Origin: Bacteroidales bacterium | GTDB lineage: Bacteria; Bacteroidota; Bacteroidia; Bacteroidales; Muribaculaceae | DNA length: 64,000 bases | Reading direction: 5' to 3' | Assembly: GCA_003150235.1 (NCBI GenBank) | Contig: QAMW01000047.1 | Location: forward strand, 42,804 to 106,803 | Shown here: piece after piece, positions 35,521-43,510 of the stretch | Layout of the letters: each line of letters opens with the position of its first letter | Position numbering within the stretch: the first letter of the stretch is position 1 | Made by a program: the position numbers and the translations under genes | Notes under the pieces: model-generated | The model's input: the letters and a program-made list of their open reading frames with translations, nothing else | What the model was told of the DNA's origin: nothing | Databases searched by the model: none

Positions 35521-37287
35521 ATGAAGACATTTGAAGAACTGGGGGTCAGGGATGACCTTCTTAAGGCAATACATGAGCTGGGATTCGAGAACCCCATGCC
35601 GGTACAGGAAAAGGTGATACCCCATCTCCTGAATGAAGATGGCGACGTAATCGCCCTTGCACAGACCGGAACCGGAAAGACAGCGGCATTCGGTCTTCCC
35701 GTATTACAGCGTATCGATACATCAAGAGACGTGCCACAGGCGCTTATCATAGCACCTACACGCGAACTGTGTCTCCAGATAGGCAGTGACCTTGCCGATT
35801 TCTCTAAATATATCCAGGGACTGAAAGTGCTCCCCGTCTACGGCGGCTCAAGCATCGAGAGCCAGATTCGTGCGCTCCGCAAGGGAGTGCAGGTCATTGT
35901 TGCCACACCGGGACGTCTCATCGACCTCATCAACAGGGGGGTCGTGAAACTCGGCGACGTACACACTGTGATTCTCGACGAGGCTGACGAGATGCTCAAC
36001 ATGGGATTTGTCGATGACATCAACGATATATTGAGCCATGTGCCGGAAAATCGCAAGATGCTCCTCTTCTCGGCGACTATGCCACAGGAGATTGCCAAGA
36101 TTGCGGCAAAATACATGCACGACCCGCAGGAGTTTGTCATCGGCACAAAAAACACCGGCGCGGAGAATGTGCGCCATATCTACTATATGGTCCATGCCCG
36201 CGACAAATACCTTGCGCTTAAACGCATCGCCGACGATACGCCAAACATATACGGAATAATCTTCTGCCGCACACGAAAAGAGACCCAGGAGATAGCCGAC
36301 TGGCTGATTCAGGACGGTTACAACGCCGACTCCCTCCACGGGGAGCTGTCGCAGGCTCAGCGCGACATGGTGATGAAGAAATTCCGTGACCGCGTATTGC
36401 GTCTGTTGGTGGCTACCGATGTCGCCGCCCGCGGTCTTGACGTGAGCGACCTCACCCATGTAATCAATTACGGATTGCCCGATGACATCGCCACTTATAC
36501 CCACCGGTCGGGCCGTACCGGCAGGGCTGGAAAGACCGGTGTATCAATCGCCATCATCCATTCACGCGAACGTGGAAAGCTACGCGACATCGAGAAGCGC
36601 ATCGGGAAGACATTCGAGCGCAAGGAAGTGCCGACACCCGCACATATCATTGAGAAGCAACTCTATAACCTCGCCGACAGAATCGAACGCGTAAAGGTCG
36701 ACGACGAGGAAATCGGGAAATATCTCCCCGGCGTGATGCGCAAACTCGAATGGCTCTCCGAAGAAGACCTTCTTAAGCGTATGCTCTCGCTGGAGTTTAA
36801 CCGCCTGCTCGAATATTACAAGGATGCTCCCGAAATCGACTTCATCGACGAAAAGCCGAAAAAAGAGCGCAAAGAGAAGGAAAAACCCCGTTCTCCGGAG
36901 GAAAAAGACCGCCGCACAGCCGACCGCGGCATGGCACGTATATATGTCAACGCCGGAAAAAATGACGGATTTTTTGCCGGAAACCTCATTGACATCCTGA
37001 ACCATGTAATCCAGGGACCCCGCATCGACGTGGGAAGAATCGACCTCATGCCCGGCTATTCGCTGTTTGATGTCAAGAAAGCCGATGCGCGCCGAGTGGT
37101 TGACGGGCTGACCGGCGCCGATTTCGTGGGCAGCAAGCTCTATGCCGAAATCGCCGATCCGGAGAAAGATTACTCCCGTGCATCGTCACGCCGTAAGTCG
37201 GAAGGCGATAAAAAGCCTAAAAAAGAAAAGCACGGCAATTTCGACAAATTCAAGAAAAAGAAAAAAGGCGCCCCTAAAAGCCGCTGA
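35521..37287 (+). CDS. DEAD-box RNA helicase (DeaD/CsdA-like)
   Basis: A 588-residue ATP-dependent RNA helicase. Motifs in order: Q motif (PMPVQEKVIP), AQTGTGKTAAF, PTRELC, TPGRLID, DEAD, SATMP, and HRSGRTGRAGKTG in domain 2. After a charged linker (KPKKERKEKEKPRSPEEKDR), residues about 475-550 form a DbpA-like RNA-binding domain (ARIYVNAGKNDGFFAGNLID). A basic tail (KKEKHGNFDKFKKKKKG) ends the protein. It probably acts in ribosome assembly or cold-shock RNA remodelling together with der. Confidence 0.93.
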   Translation: MKTFEELGVRDDLLKAIHELGFENPMPVQEKVIPHLLNEDGDVIALAQTGTGKTAAFGLPVLQRIDTSRDVPQALIIAPTRELCLQIGSDLADFSKYIQGLKVLPVYGGSSIESQIRALRKGVQVIVATPGRLIDLINRGVVKLGDVHTVILDEADEMLNMGFVDDINDILSHVPENRKMLLFSATMPQEIAKIAAKYMHDPQEFVIGTKNTGAENVRHIYYMVHARDKYLALKRIADDTPNIYGIIFCRTRKETQEIADWLIQDGYNADSLHGELSQAQRDMVMKKFRDRVLRLLVATDVAARGLDVSDLTHVINYGLPDDIATYTHRSGRTGRAGKTGVSIAIIHSRERGKLRDIEKRIGKTFERKEVPTPAHIIEKQLYNLADRIERVKVDDEEIGKYLPGVMRKLEWLSEEDLLKRMLSLEFNRLLEYYKDAPEIDFIDEKPKKERKEKEKPRSPEEKDRRTADRGMARIYVNAGKNDGFFAGNLIDILNHVIQGPRIDVGRIDLMPGYSLFDVKKADARRVVDGLTGADFVGSKLYAEIADPEKDYSRASSRRKSEGDKKPKKEKHGNFDKFKKKKKGAPKSR

Positions 37288-37310
37288 TATAAAACAAAGA
37301 TATCTCTGTC

Positions 37311-37952
37311 ATGAAATTTATCCATCAACGATTATTGGCGGCTTTGCTTTTGCTCGCCGTCTGCTCTCCGGCAATGATGGCTCGTCTTACAGCCGCCGGT
37401 GCGTTTACCGATGCCCCGGCATCGCTTTTTCCGCTGCTTGACCGCAACACGCGCCTCGACATGATCGACTATTACAACAGCGGTTCGGCTACGGCTTCGC
37501 AAAATGCCATGCAGGGGAAATCACGCATCACCGCCCTCAACCCCGACGATATCAAAATTTCGATGACCGACGCGTCATCTTATCAGATATCGCTTCTTCC
37601 GACAGGTAATGACACTATCATAGCTGTTATTCAGACTGTCGCCACTCCCGCCCATGACAGCCACGTCAATTTTTACTCGCGCACATGGCAGGAGTTGAAA
37701 GGAAACTATTTCACCCCTCCGGTGATGAGCGACTGGCTCACTGATAGCGGCAAGAAAAATGACGGCGAGGTATCGGCAATGGTACCTTTCATGCTTGCCG
37801 AATATGTGTATGACCCCGCGACATCAACCCTTTCACTTACGAATAACCTGAAAGAGTTTTTGTCGCCGGATGTCTATCAGCTCGTCGCCGACTATCTGAA
37901 ACCGTCGCTCATCTACAGATGGGACGGAAAGCAAATGAATAAGGTCAAATAG
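37311..37952 (+). CDS. DUF3256 family exported protein
   Basis: A 213-residue protein with a signal peptide (MKFIHQRLLAALLLLAVCSPAMMA) and the pattern of DUF3256, a Bacteroidetes family of unknown function (FPLLDRNTRLDMIDYYNSG, GKSRITALNPDDIKISMTD, YQISLLPTGNDTIIAVIQT). It usually sits in housekeeping runs like this one. It ends 8 bases before xseA. Confidence 0.75.
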   Translation: MKFIHQRLLAALLLLAVCSPAMMARLTAAGAFTDAPASLFPLLDRNTRLDMIDYYNSGSATASQNAMQGKSRITALNPDDIKISMTDASSYQISLLPTGNDTIIAVIQTVATPAHDSHVNFYSRTWQELKGNYFTPPVMSDWLTDSGKKNDGEVSAMVPFMLAEYVYDPATSTLSLTNNLKEFLSPDVYQLVADYLKPSLIYRWDGKQMNKVK

Positions 37953-37960
37953 ATTTCTGC

Positions 37961-39253
37961 GTGGAATCACTTACCCTTTTACAGCTTAACAAGCGCATAG
38001 CTACACTTGTCATGACTCCGGCGACATCCAACATTTGGGTGACGGCGGAGTTAAGCGATGTCGCAGTGCGTGGCGGTCACTGCTATATGGAGCTGCTGCA
38101 GAAGGACCCGGCATCGGGAGCCACGGTCGCAAAAGCGAGGGCGGCAATCTGGGCTAACCAGTTTGTAAGGATACGCTCCGATTTCTATGCCGCCACGGGA
38201 CAGGATTTCTGCACCGGACTGAAAGTCATGGTAAGGGCATCCGTGTCGATGCATCCTGTCTACGGAATGTCGCTGGTGATAAACGCCGTAAACCCCGACT
38301 ATACGATGGGCGACCTCATACGTCGCCGCAATGAGATGCTAACACGTCTCAAACAAGAAGGCATACTCGACCTTAACAAAAGCCTTGAATGGCTTGAGCC
38401 TCCGCTTCGCATCGCCATCATCTCGGCGGAAGGAGCCGCAGGCTACGGTGATTTCATGAACCAGCTTGCATCCAACCCGCTTCACCTGCGCTTCACCACA
38501 AGGCTGTTTCATGCCGTGATGCAAGGCGACAAGGCGGCACCGACCATAATCGCCGCTCTTGAGGAGATAGCCATGCAACAGGAAGCGTGGGATTGCGTGG
38601 TGATTATACGTGGCGGGGGCGCAACAAGCGACCTGCTCGGATTTGAAGATTACAATCTCGCGTCTCATGTGGCGCAGTTCCCGCTTCCAGTCATAGTCGG
38701 CATCGGGCATGAACGTGACGTGACCATCCTCGACTATGTGGCGTGTGTGCGTGTAAAGACCCCTACAGCTGCCGCCGAATGGCTTATCAACCAGGGCAAA
38801 CTCGCCCTTGACCGCCTTGACGCGCTTGGCCAGCAGATTGTATGTATCGCGCGTGACCATCTCTCGGGATGTAAGGAGCAGCTTGGATTGCTTGAAGGGA
38901 AACTTCCGTCGCTTCCGGCAGCAATGATTGACCGCGCATCCGCCCGACTCGACCGATACACACTTGCGCTTCAACAGCTTGCATCGCATCATCTGTCACC
39001 GAAGATGTCGCGTCTTGACGCTCTGCACTCTTCGCTCGGAGTAATCACCGCAGCCATCGTGCAGCGCCGTGGCGCACGTCTTGACGCGCTCGCTCAGATG
39101 CTTGACGCGCTTTCACCGCAAGCCACTCTCCGCCGCGGCTACTCTATCACGCGTGTCGACGGAAAAGTCATGACTTCCGCCGCCGACGTGCCTGCAGGTG
39201 CAGTCATCACTACCACACTTGCCTGCGGCGAGATGACCTCGATAAAACAATGA
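37961..39253 (+). CDS. xseA: Exodeoxyribonuclease VII large subunit
   Basis: A 430-residue catalytic subunit of exonuclease VII, which degrades single-stranded DNA. GTG 37961 is taken as the start because it gives the family N-terminus (MESLTLLQLNKRIATLV, then the OB-fold IWVTAELSDVAVRGGHCYMEL); the first ATG at 38013 would cut into it. The catalytic region shows DCVVIIRGGGATSDLLGFEDYNLA and GIGHERDVTILDYVA, followed by the coiled-coil C-terminus that binds XseB. The small subunit follows 18 bases on. Confidence 0.93.
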   Translation: MESLTLLQLNKRIATLVMTPATSNIWVTAELSDVAVRGGHCYMELLQKDPASGATVAKARAAIWANQFVRIRSDFYAATGQDFCTGLKVMVRASVSMHPVYGMSLVINAVNPDYTMGDLIRRRNEMLTRLKQEGILDLNKSLEWLEPPLRIAIISAEGAAGYGDFMNQLASNPLHLRFTTRLFHAVMQGDKAAPTIIAALEEIAMQQEAWDCVVIIRGGGATSDLLGFEDYNLASHVAQFPLPVIVGIGHERDVTILDYVACVRVKTPTAAAEWLINQGKLALDRLDALGQQIVCIARDHLSGCKEQLGLLEGKLPSLPAAMIDRASARLDRYTLALQQLASHHLSPKMSRLDALHSSLGVITAAIVQRRGARLDALAQMLDALSPQATLRRGYSITRVDGKVMTSAADVPAGAVITTTLACGEMTSIKQ

Positions 39254-39271
39254 TTTAACACCACAACCGCT

Positions 39272-39481
39272 ATGATACAGCAACCAACATTCTCACCAGT
39301 CACCGAACTGTCGTATAACCAGGCTGTAGCCGAACTTGAAGATATAATGCGACGCATGCAGAGCGATGCCCTCGACATAGACCTGCTCGCGGCATACACG
39401 CGCCGCGCCACAGAGCTGCTTGCCGAATGTCGCCGACGCCTGACGGCAACCGACGAGGAACTCCGTACCATTCTTTCCTGA
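39272..39481 (+). CDS. xseB: Exodeoxyribonuclease VII small subunit
   Basis: A 69-residue helical protein (LSYNQAVAELEDIMRRMQSD then ALDIDLLAAYTRRATELLAECR), the usual length of XseB, which binds the large subunit's coiled coils. The position right after xseA confirms it. Confidence 0.93.
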   Translation: MIQQPTFSPVTELSYNQAVAELEDIMRRMQSDALDIDLLAAYTRRATELLAECRRRLTATDEELRTILS

Positions 39482-39488
39482 CCACGCC

Positions 39489-40412
39489 ATGTCATCTGAA
39501 ACAAGAAACGAAGTCGCGGTAATACGCCGTGTCACATGGATTGGATTCTGGGTCAACGCCGCGCTGATGCTGCTGAAATTGTTTTTCGGCTACTGGGGGC
39601 ACAGCGATGCCCTTGTCGCCGACGGATTTCACTCACTGAGCGATTTCGGCACTGACTTCATCGTGCTTATTTTCGTAGGTGTCGCCTACAGGAGTGCCGA
39701 TGCCGACCACCCTTACGGTCACGGGAAATACGAGACTCTCGCATCGCTCATCATAGCGTTTGTGCTGCTCGCCGTAGCTGTCGGAATCACCTGGGGCGGC
39801 ATCGACGCCATAATCGCCTTTTTCCATGGGCATGAACTGCCGCGACCCGATGTGTGGACCATCATAGTGGCGATAGTCTCGATTGTGGCGAAAGAGTGGC
39901 TTTTCCGTATGACGGAGGCGAAAGGCAAGGAGATCGGCTCGTCTTCGCTCGCCGCTAACGCGTGGCATCACCGCAGCGACGCCATATCATCGGTGGCAAC
40001 ACTCATCGGCGTGTCGGGCGCCTACTTCCTCGGCATGAAATTCCGTGTGCTCGACCCCATTGTCTCGATACTTATCGGCATCTTCATCGCCGTGTCGGCT
40101 ATAAAGATTGCGCGCCCGTCGGTCGATGAGCTTCTTGAACGCGCCCTTCCTCCTGAAGAGGTCGAAAAAATAAGGCTGATGATACTTGCCGTGCCCGGTG
40201 TGCGCGGGCTTCACAATCTGAAGACACGTCGTGCCGGTCACTCGGCTATAATCGACGTACACATAAAGGTAGACCCCGACATCACTGTCACCGAAGGTCA
40301 CGACATAGCGTCACGCGTCGAACACACCGTCCGCACACGCTGGAACCCCGACATAATTATGTATGTCCACGTCGAGCCATTCAATCCCACCGCCACCTCC
40401 TGTCGCATCTAA
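39489..40412 (+). CDS. Cation diffusion facilitator transporter
   Basis: A 307-residue CDF-family exporter of Zn2+ or another divalent metal. Six spans: the second holds ALVADGFHSLSDFGTDF (metal-site HxxxD), followed by ADADHPYGHGKYETLASL, the family's HPYGHGR-like motif; span 5 has ANAWHHRSDAISSVA. The C-terminal cytosolic domain (about 205-300) carries HNLKTRRAGHSAIIDVHIKV and EHTVR. The start is 7 bases after xseB. No metal-specific regulator is visible. Confidence 0.92.
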   Translation: MSSETRNEVAVIRRVTWIGFWVNAALMLLKLFFGYWGHSDALVADGFHSLSDFGTDFIVLIFVGVAYRSADADHPYGHGKYETLASLIIAFVLLAVAVGITWGGIDAIIAFFHGHELPRPDVWTIIVAIVSIVAKEWLFRMTEAKGKEIGSSSLAANAWHHRSDAISSVATLIGVSGAYFLGMKFRVLDPIVSILIGIFIAVSAIKIARPSVDELLERALPPEEVEKIRLMILAVPGVRGLHNLKTRRAGHSAIIDVHIKVDPDITVTEGHDIASRVEHTVRTRWNPDIIMYVHVEPFNPTATSCRI

Positions 40413-40434
40413 CTTAAACGTGATGTCTGCAAAG

Positions 40435-40890
40435 TTATTTTCTTCTGCCGTGTGGATAAATATCATTGAACTTTGCTTCGATGAAAAATATATAGAATAT
40501 TTTACCGACTTGCAATCCTACAAAAGAACGGTTATCGCCAACTGCCCTGAACACATGTAAGTCAGCATCGGAACTTACAAAATCAGGAAGTTTCGACTTA
40601 TAAACCATCTGTCTGACCGGGATTGGTTCCATTCCAAATGAATGAGGCGCGGATTGGCGGATACCGGCCCAACCTAATTCTGACAACTTCGCAAGTCTCG
40701 CTAAAAAATCCTTGAAAAATTTGGGATCGTTACAATCAGGATAGGATTCTTGACACAAGTATCGAAACGAAAACAATGGATAATCAATCTTGGCATATTC
40801 TTCAATTTCCTTATCAGAGATTTTATCCAATACCCCCTTTATACGAGAGAATCGGTCATCTACATTTTTAATCTTGATTTTTGTTGCCAT
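40435..40890 (-). CDS. Putative toxin partner of a Panacea antitoxin
   Basis: A 151-residue protein from ATG 40890, whose start overlaps the antitoxin stop (TGATG). I recognise no family. The C-terminal part reads HVFRAVGDNRSFVGLQVGK, then IFYIFFIEAKFNDIYPHG, the layout of small RNase-like toxins, but no catalytic residue can be named. Panacea genes typically pair with diverse toxins, so this is the likely toxin. The role is inferred from context. Confidence 0.5.
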   Translation of the reverse strand: MATKIKIKNVDDRFSRIKGVLDKISDKEIEEYAKIDYPLFSFRYLCQESYPDCNDPKFFKDFLARLAKLSELGWAGIRQSAPHSFGMEPIPVRQMVYKSKLPDFVSSDADLHVFRAVGDNRSFVGLQVGKIFYIFFIEAKFNDIYPHGRRK

Positions 40891-41333
40891 CAAGAAAGTT
40901 GAGTCTTAAAATACTCTGTAAGTTTTTCCTTGGATATTATATTACCCTTACCAACAGGAGTTGATTTCCATGGTGCTTCACCGTGAGTCAGATTCATGAG
41001 ACCATAAGCCGAATACTTTCCATACACTTCATAAACCTGTGCAAACAATTCCAAATCCTCATCGCTAAGTTTAAAATCTGACTCCATGTCAGGCAATATT
41101 CCGTTACGACCGAATTTCTCATATTTTTCATACACACTCGGAACTACCGGTCCGTACATCCATGCTTCTATTTCTTCATCAAAAAGTGGTGTACCGAAAT
41201 AAGCCAGATGAAAGCCTTGCTGATAATAAAGCATTTTTTGTAGCTTCATATTAGACATCATATCTTCCGCACCTTCCGATGTATAGGCGAAACGCAGAAG
41301 AAGGTTAGCTATGTCATTTACGGGATATGCCAT
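40890..41333 (-). CDS. Panacea-domain (DUF4065/SocA-like) antitoxin
   Basis: A 147-residue protein with the full Panacea signature: NMKLQKMLYYQQGFHLAYFG, then PLFDEEIEAWMYGPVVPSVYEKYEKFG and LTHGEAPWK. The domain is known as a versatile antitoxin that neutralises many unrelated toxins. It is the first gene of a two-gene operon with a -7 box 27 bases upstream. Confidence 0.88.
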   Translation of the reverse strand: MAYPVNDIANLLLRFAYTSEGAEDMMSNMKLQKMLYYQQGFHLAYFGTPLFDEEIEAWMYGPVVPSVYEKYEKFGRNGILPDMESDFKLSDEDLELFAQVYEVYGKYSAYGLMNLTHGEAPWKSTPVGKGNIISKEKLTEYFKTQLS

Positions 41334-41359
41334 TACTCCATGTATTTAGGTTACAACTA

Positions 41360-41367
41360 CAAAGATA
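41360..41367 (-). promoter_or_regulatory. -7 box of the Panacea operon
   Basis: Minus-strand TATCTTTG, 27 bases before the antitoxin start. Confidence 0.45.
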
Positions 41368-41517
41368 TATGCTTTTTTCTAAACCTCAAATTATAATCAT
41401 CTAATTTCTATTCGTATAACAATCCGGGATTTAGATCAGGCGGAATGATGTGTAGAAAGTTATTCGGCATTAATATTTATTTGCACCGACGCGTAATGAC
41501 CATGCCGGATTTTTTCG

Positions 41518-41526
41518 TAACTTTGC
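41518..41526 (+). promoter_or_regulatory. Promoter -7 box before the preQ1 riboswitch
   Basis: TAACTTTGC predicts a transcript starting near 41531, just before the first riboswitch stem at 41541. Confidence 0.6.
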
Positions 41527-41539
41527 AGCGAAAAATTCA

Positions 41540-41572
41540 CCGAGTGCTTGCTACCTCGTTAAAAACAAGAAT
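41540..41572 (+). ncRNA. PreQ1-I riboswitch candidate
   Basis: Stem P1 is CGAG (41541-41544) with CTCG (41555-41558). The 10-base loop TGCTTGCTAC holds CTTG (41547-41550), which pairs perfectly with CAAG (41566-41569) after the A-rich tail TTAAAAA, giving the H-type pseudoknot of the preQ1-I class. Loop and tail align closely with the known Thermoanaerobacter preQ1 aptamer (loop TCGCAGTAAC, tail TTAACAAAACAAGG). The pseudoknot ends five bases before the ATG of a queuosine-precursor transporter, so ligand binding should block translation initiation. P1 is one pair shorter than usual. Confidence 0.78.
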
Positions 41573-41573
41573 C

Positions 41574-42251
41574 ATGAAAGAATTGACCAAAGAGCGTTTC
41601 TCGCTCCCCTTCCTTTTGCTGACGGTGCTCTTCTGTGTGTGCCTCATCATCGCCAATCTGGTAGAAATCAAGACCGTGTCGCTCGGCATCGTCACCGTGA
41701 CCGCCGGCATGGCTGTATTTCCAATAAGCTACATCATCAACGACTGCCTTGTCGAGGTCTACGGATTTCGCAAAGCCAGGCTCGTGATATGGCTCGGCTT
41801 CTTCATGAACCTTCTCGTCACTCTGCTCCTGCAACTCGCCATCATCCTGCCCGGCTCCGAGGCATGGACCGCCCAGGACGCCATGGTGACAATCTACGGC
41901 AATGTGCCGCGCATCCTCGCCGCATCATTTCTCGCCTTTATATGCGGCTCGATAGCTAACGCATGGGTAATGAGCCGCATGAAAGTGAAATCGGGAGGGA
42001 AACATTTTTCCGCCCGCGCCATTATAAGCACGCTCTGGGGCGAAGGTGTCGACTCCGTTATCTTCTTCCCCATCGCCTTCGCGGGCATACTCCCCTTGGG
42101 CGACATCATCGAACTCATCATCGCGCAGGCACTTCTGAAGACCCTCTACGAAATCCTCATCCTCCCTGTCACCATACGCGTCGTCAAGCGTCTCAAACGC
42201 ATCGAGTCACTCGACACTTACGATTCCGACATCACCTTCTCCCTCTGGTAA
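41574..42251 (+). CDS. yhhQ: Queuosine precursor transporter (YhhQ/DUF165 family)
   Basis: A 225-residue membrane protein that imports queuine or preQ precursors (VUT family). About six spans; marks include FPISYIINDCLVEVYGFRKAR and a segment ending ALLKTLYEILILPVTIRVVK. The start at 41574 lies right after the riboswitch candidate; the longer frame from 41445 would run through the promoter and aptamer. The preQ1 riboswitch and the transporter family support each other. Confidence 0.92.
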   Translation: MKELTKERFSLPFLLLTVLFCVCLIIANLVEIKTVSLGIVTVTAGMAVFPISYIINDCLVEVYGFRKARLVIWLGFFMNLLVTLLLQLAIILPGSEAWTAQDAMVTIYGNVPRILAASFLAFICGSIANAWVMSRMKVKSGGKHFSARAIISTLWGEGVDSVIFFPIAFAGILPLGDIIELIIAQALLKTLYEILILPVTIRVVKRLKRIESLDTYDSDITFSLW

Positions 42252-42374
42252 TCCCTATCCGTCTACTCCTCGCCCTGTATCAGTAGTCGAGTGGAAATTC
42301 ACCGGTTGTCCGACAGGAGATAACGACATTCCATTCAAAGATTTGCCAATAGATTCGGGCGAACTTCCATTCAA

Positions 42375-42535
42375 TGTCACTAACTTAAGAATTTTGCCCT
42401 GAAAGGGCAAGATGGCGGTAACCGCGGGCAGCGCCGGAGGTGCGCCCGTGGAGATCGATGCCCCCACAATGACGCAACCCTGAAACGGGTTGCATAAGGA
42501 TGAATCCCCCTTTCGGGGATTTATGGCTCCGGCAC
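42375..42535. repeat. Composite dispersed intergenic repeat
   Basis: Contains TGCCCTGAAAGGGCAAGA (related to 12849-12866), GCAACCC-TGAAAC-GGGTTGC (42474-42493) and ATCCCCC-TTTC-GGGGAT. The flank AATGTCACTAACTTAA also occurs at 53040-53055. The 42252-42571 gap shows nothing else. Confidence 0.55.
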
Positions 42536-42571
42536 CAGAGTTAGTGATCCCCCTTATCGGCGTGAAAAGGC

Positions 42572-43480
42572 TTACATCGGAAAAAGTTCCTCGTAGTTTT
42601 TGAGCGACGTGCGCAGCGAGTCGACCATCATGGCGCGCACTTCGGGCGGACTCAACACAGTGATTTTCGGTCCGTAGGACAGAAGTTCCTGGATAAAATC
42701 GGGGGTCACTTTTATCTTGTAGTAAAATATCGAATAGGAGTCGTGGATTACCTCCGACTGGGAGTGATGCAACGGTACCGACCGGAAATATTTCGCCTGA
42801 CGCGCATCGGTACGTATCGCCACATGCTTTACCGTGCCCTCGTCGAAGATTATCCCGTAGCTGTCGCGGAAATAAGCCTCCGCGTCAAAGTCATCGGGTA
42901 TGGAATAGGTCGAGGCAAGGAGCTTTGAATTGCTCATGCGGTCGAGCGCATAGGTCTTTATCTTGTCCTCCTTGACATTGCGACCGGTCACATACCACCG
43001 CTGCTTGAATATCTTCAGGAAGTAAGGCTCCACAATGATGTCATGCGTCGGGTTTATGCGTGAATAGGGCTGATAGCTGAACGTGACAGGCTTGTTCTCC
43101 TTCAGCGCATCGACCACTACCGGAAGATGTTCACGCGCCGAGGGCACATCCTCAAGAAATATGCGGTTGCCTATATTGCGCGCGTCGTTGAGCAGATTGC
43201 CTACCGACGCGGAGTTAAGCAGCCAGTTCATCACGCTCTCGTCATGCTCGTTGTCCTGCTCGATATAATATTCAAATGTCGATTGGTTACACTCAATATT
43301 TATCTTGAACAGCTCCTCTATGGCGGCGCGGTAGGAGTAAAATGTGCGGCGCGGCAGCGGCTCGCCGTTGGAATAGGGCGAACGCATCCACAGTTTGTTG
43401 ATTTCTTCACGCGATATGGAGCCATATCGTTTAATTGTGTCGATTAGCCATATATAACGGCTGAAAAGATCTTTTGCCAT
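42572..43480 (-). CDS. WYL-domain transcriptional regulator
   Basis: A 302-residue regulator: an N-terminal winged helix (RYIWLIDTIKRYGSISREEI), then a WYL domain at about 125-210 (KPVTFSYQPYSRINPTHDII, then VEPYFLKIFKQRWYVTGR) and a WCX C-terminal part. WYL domains sense nucleic acids or small ligands. It lies 30 bases after the symporter gene on the same strand. Target genes are unknown. Confidence 0.82.
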   Translation of the reverse strand: MAKDLFSRYIWLIDTIKRYGSISREEINKLWMRSPYSNGEPLPRRTFYSYRAAIEELFKINIECNQSTFEYYIEQDNEHDESVMNWLLNSASVGNLLNDARNIGNRIFLEDVPSAREHLPVVVDALKENKPVTFSYQPYSRINPTHDIIVEPYFLKIFKQRWYVTGRNVKEDKIKTYALDRMSNSKLLASTYSIPDDFDAEAYFRDSYGIIFDEGTVKHVAIRTDARQAKYFRSVPLHHSQSEVIHDSYSIFYYKIKVTPDFIQELLSYGPKITVLSPPEVRAMMVDSLRTSLKNYEELFPM

Positions 43481-43510
43481 AGTGATAAGACAAGGTTTTT
43501 GGGGTTAACA

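Noticed and set aside
41445..41573. N-terminal extension of the queuosine-precursor transporter
   Set aside because: It would translate the promoter and riboswitch; the membrane protein starts at 41574.
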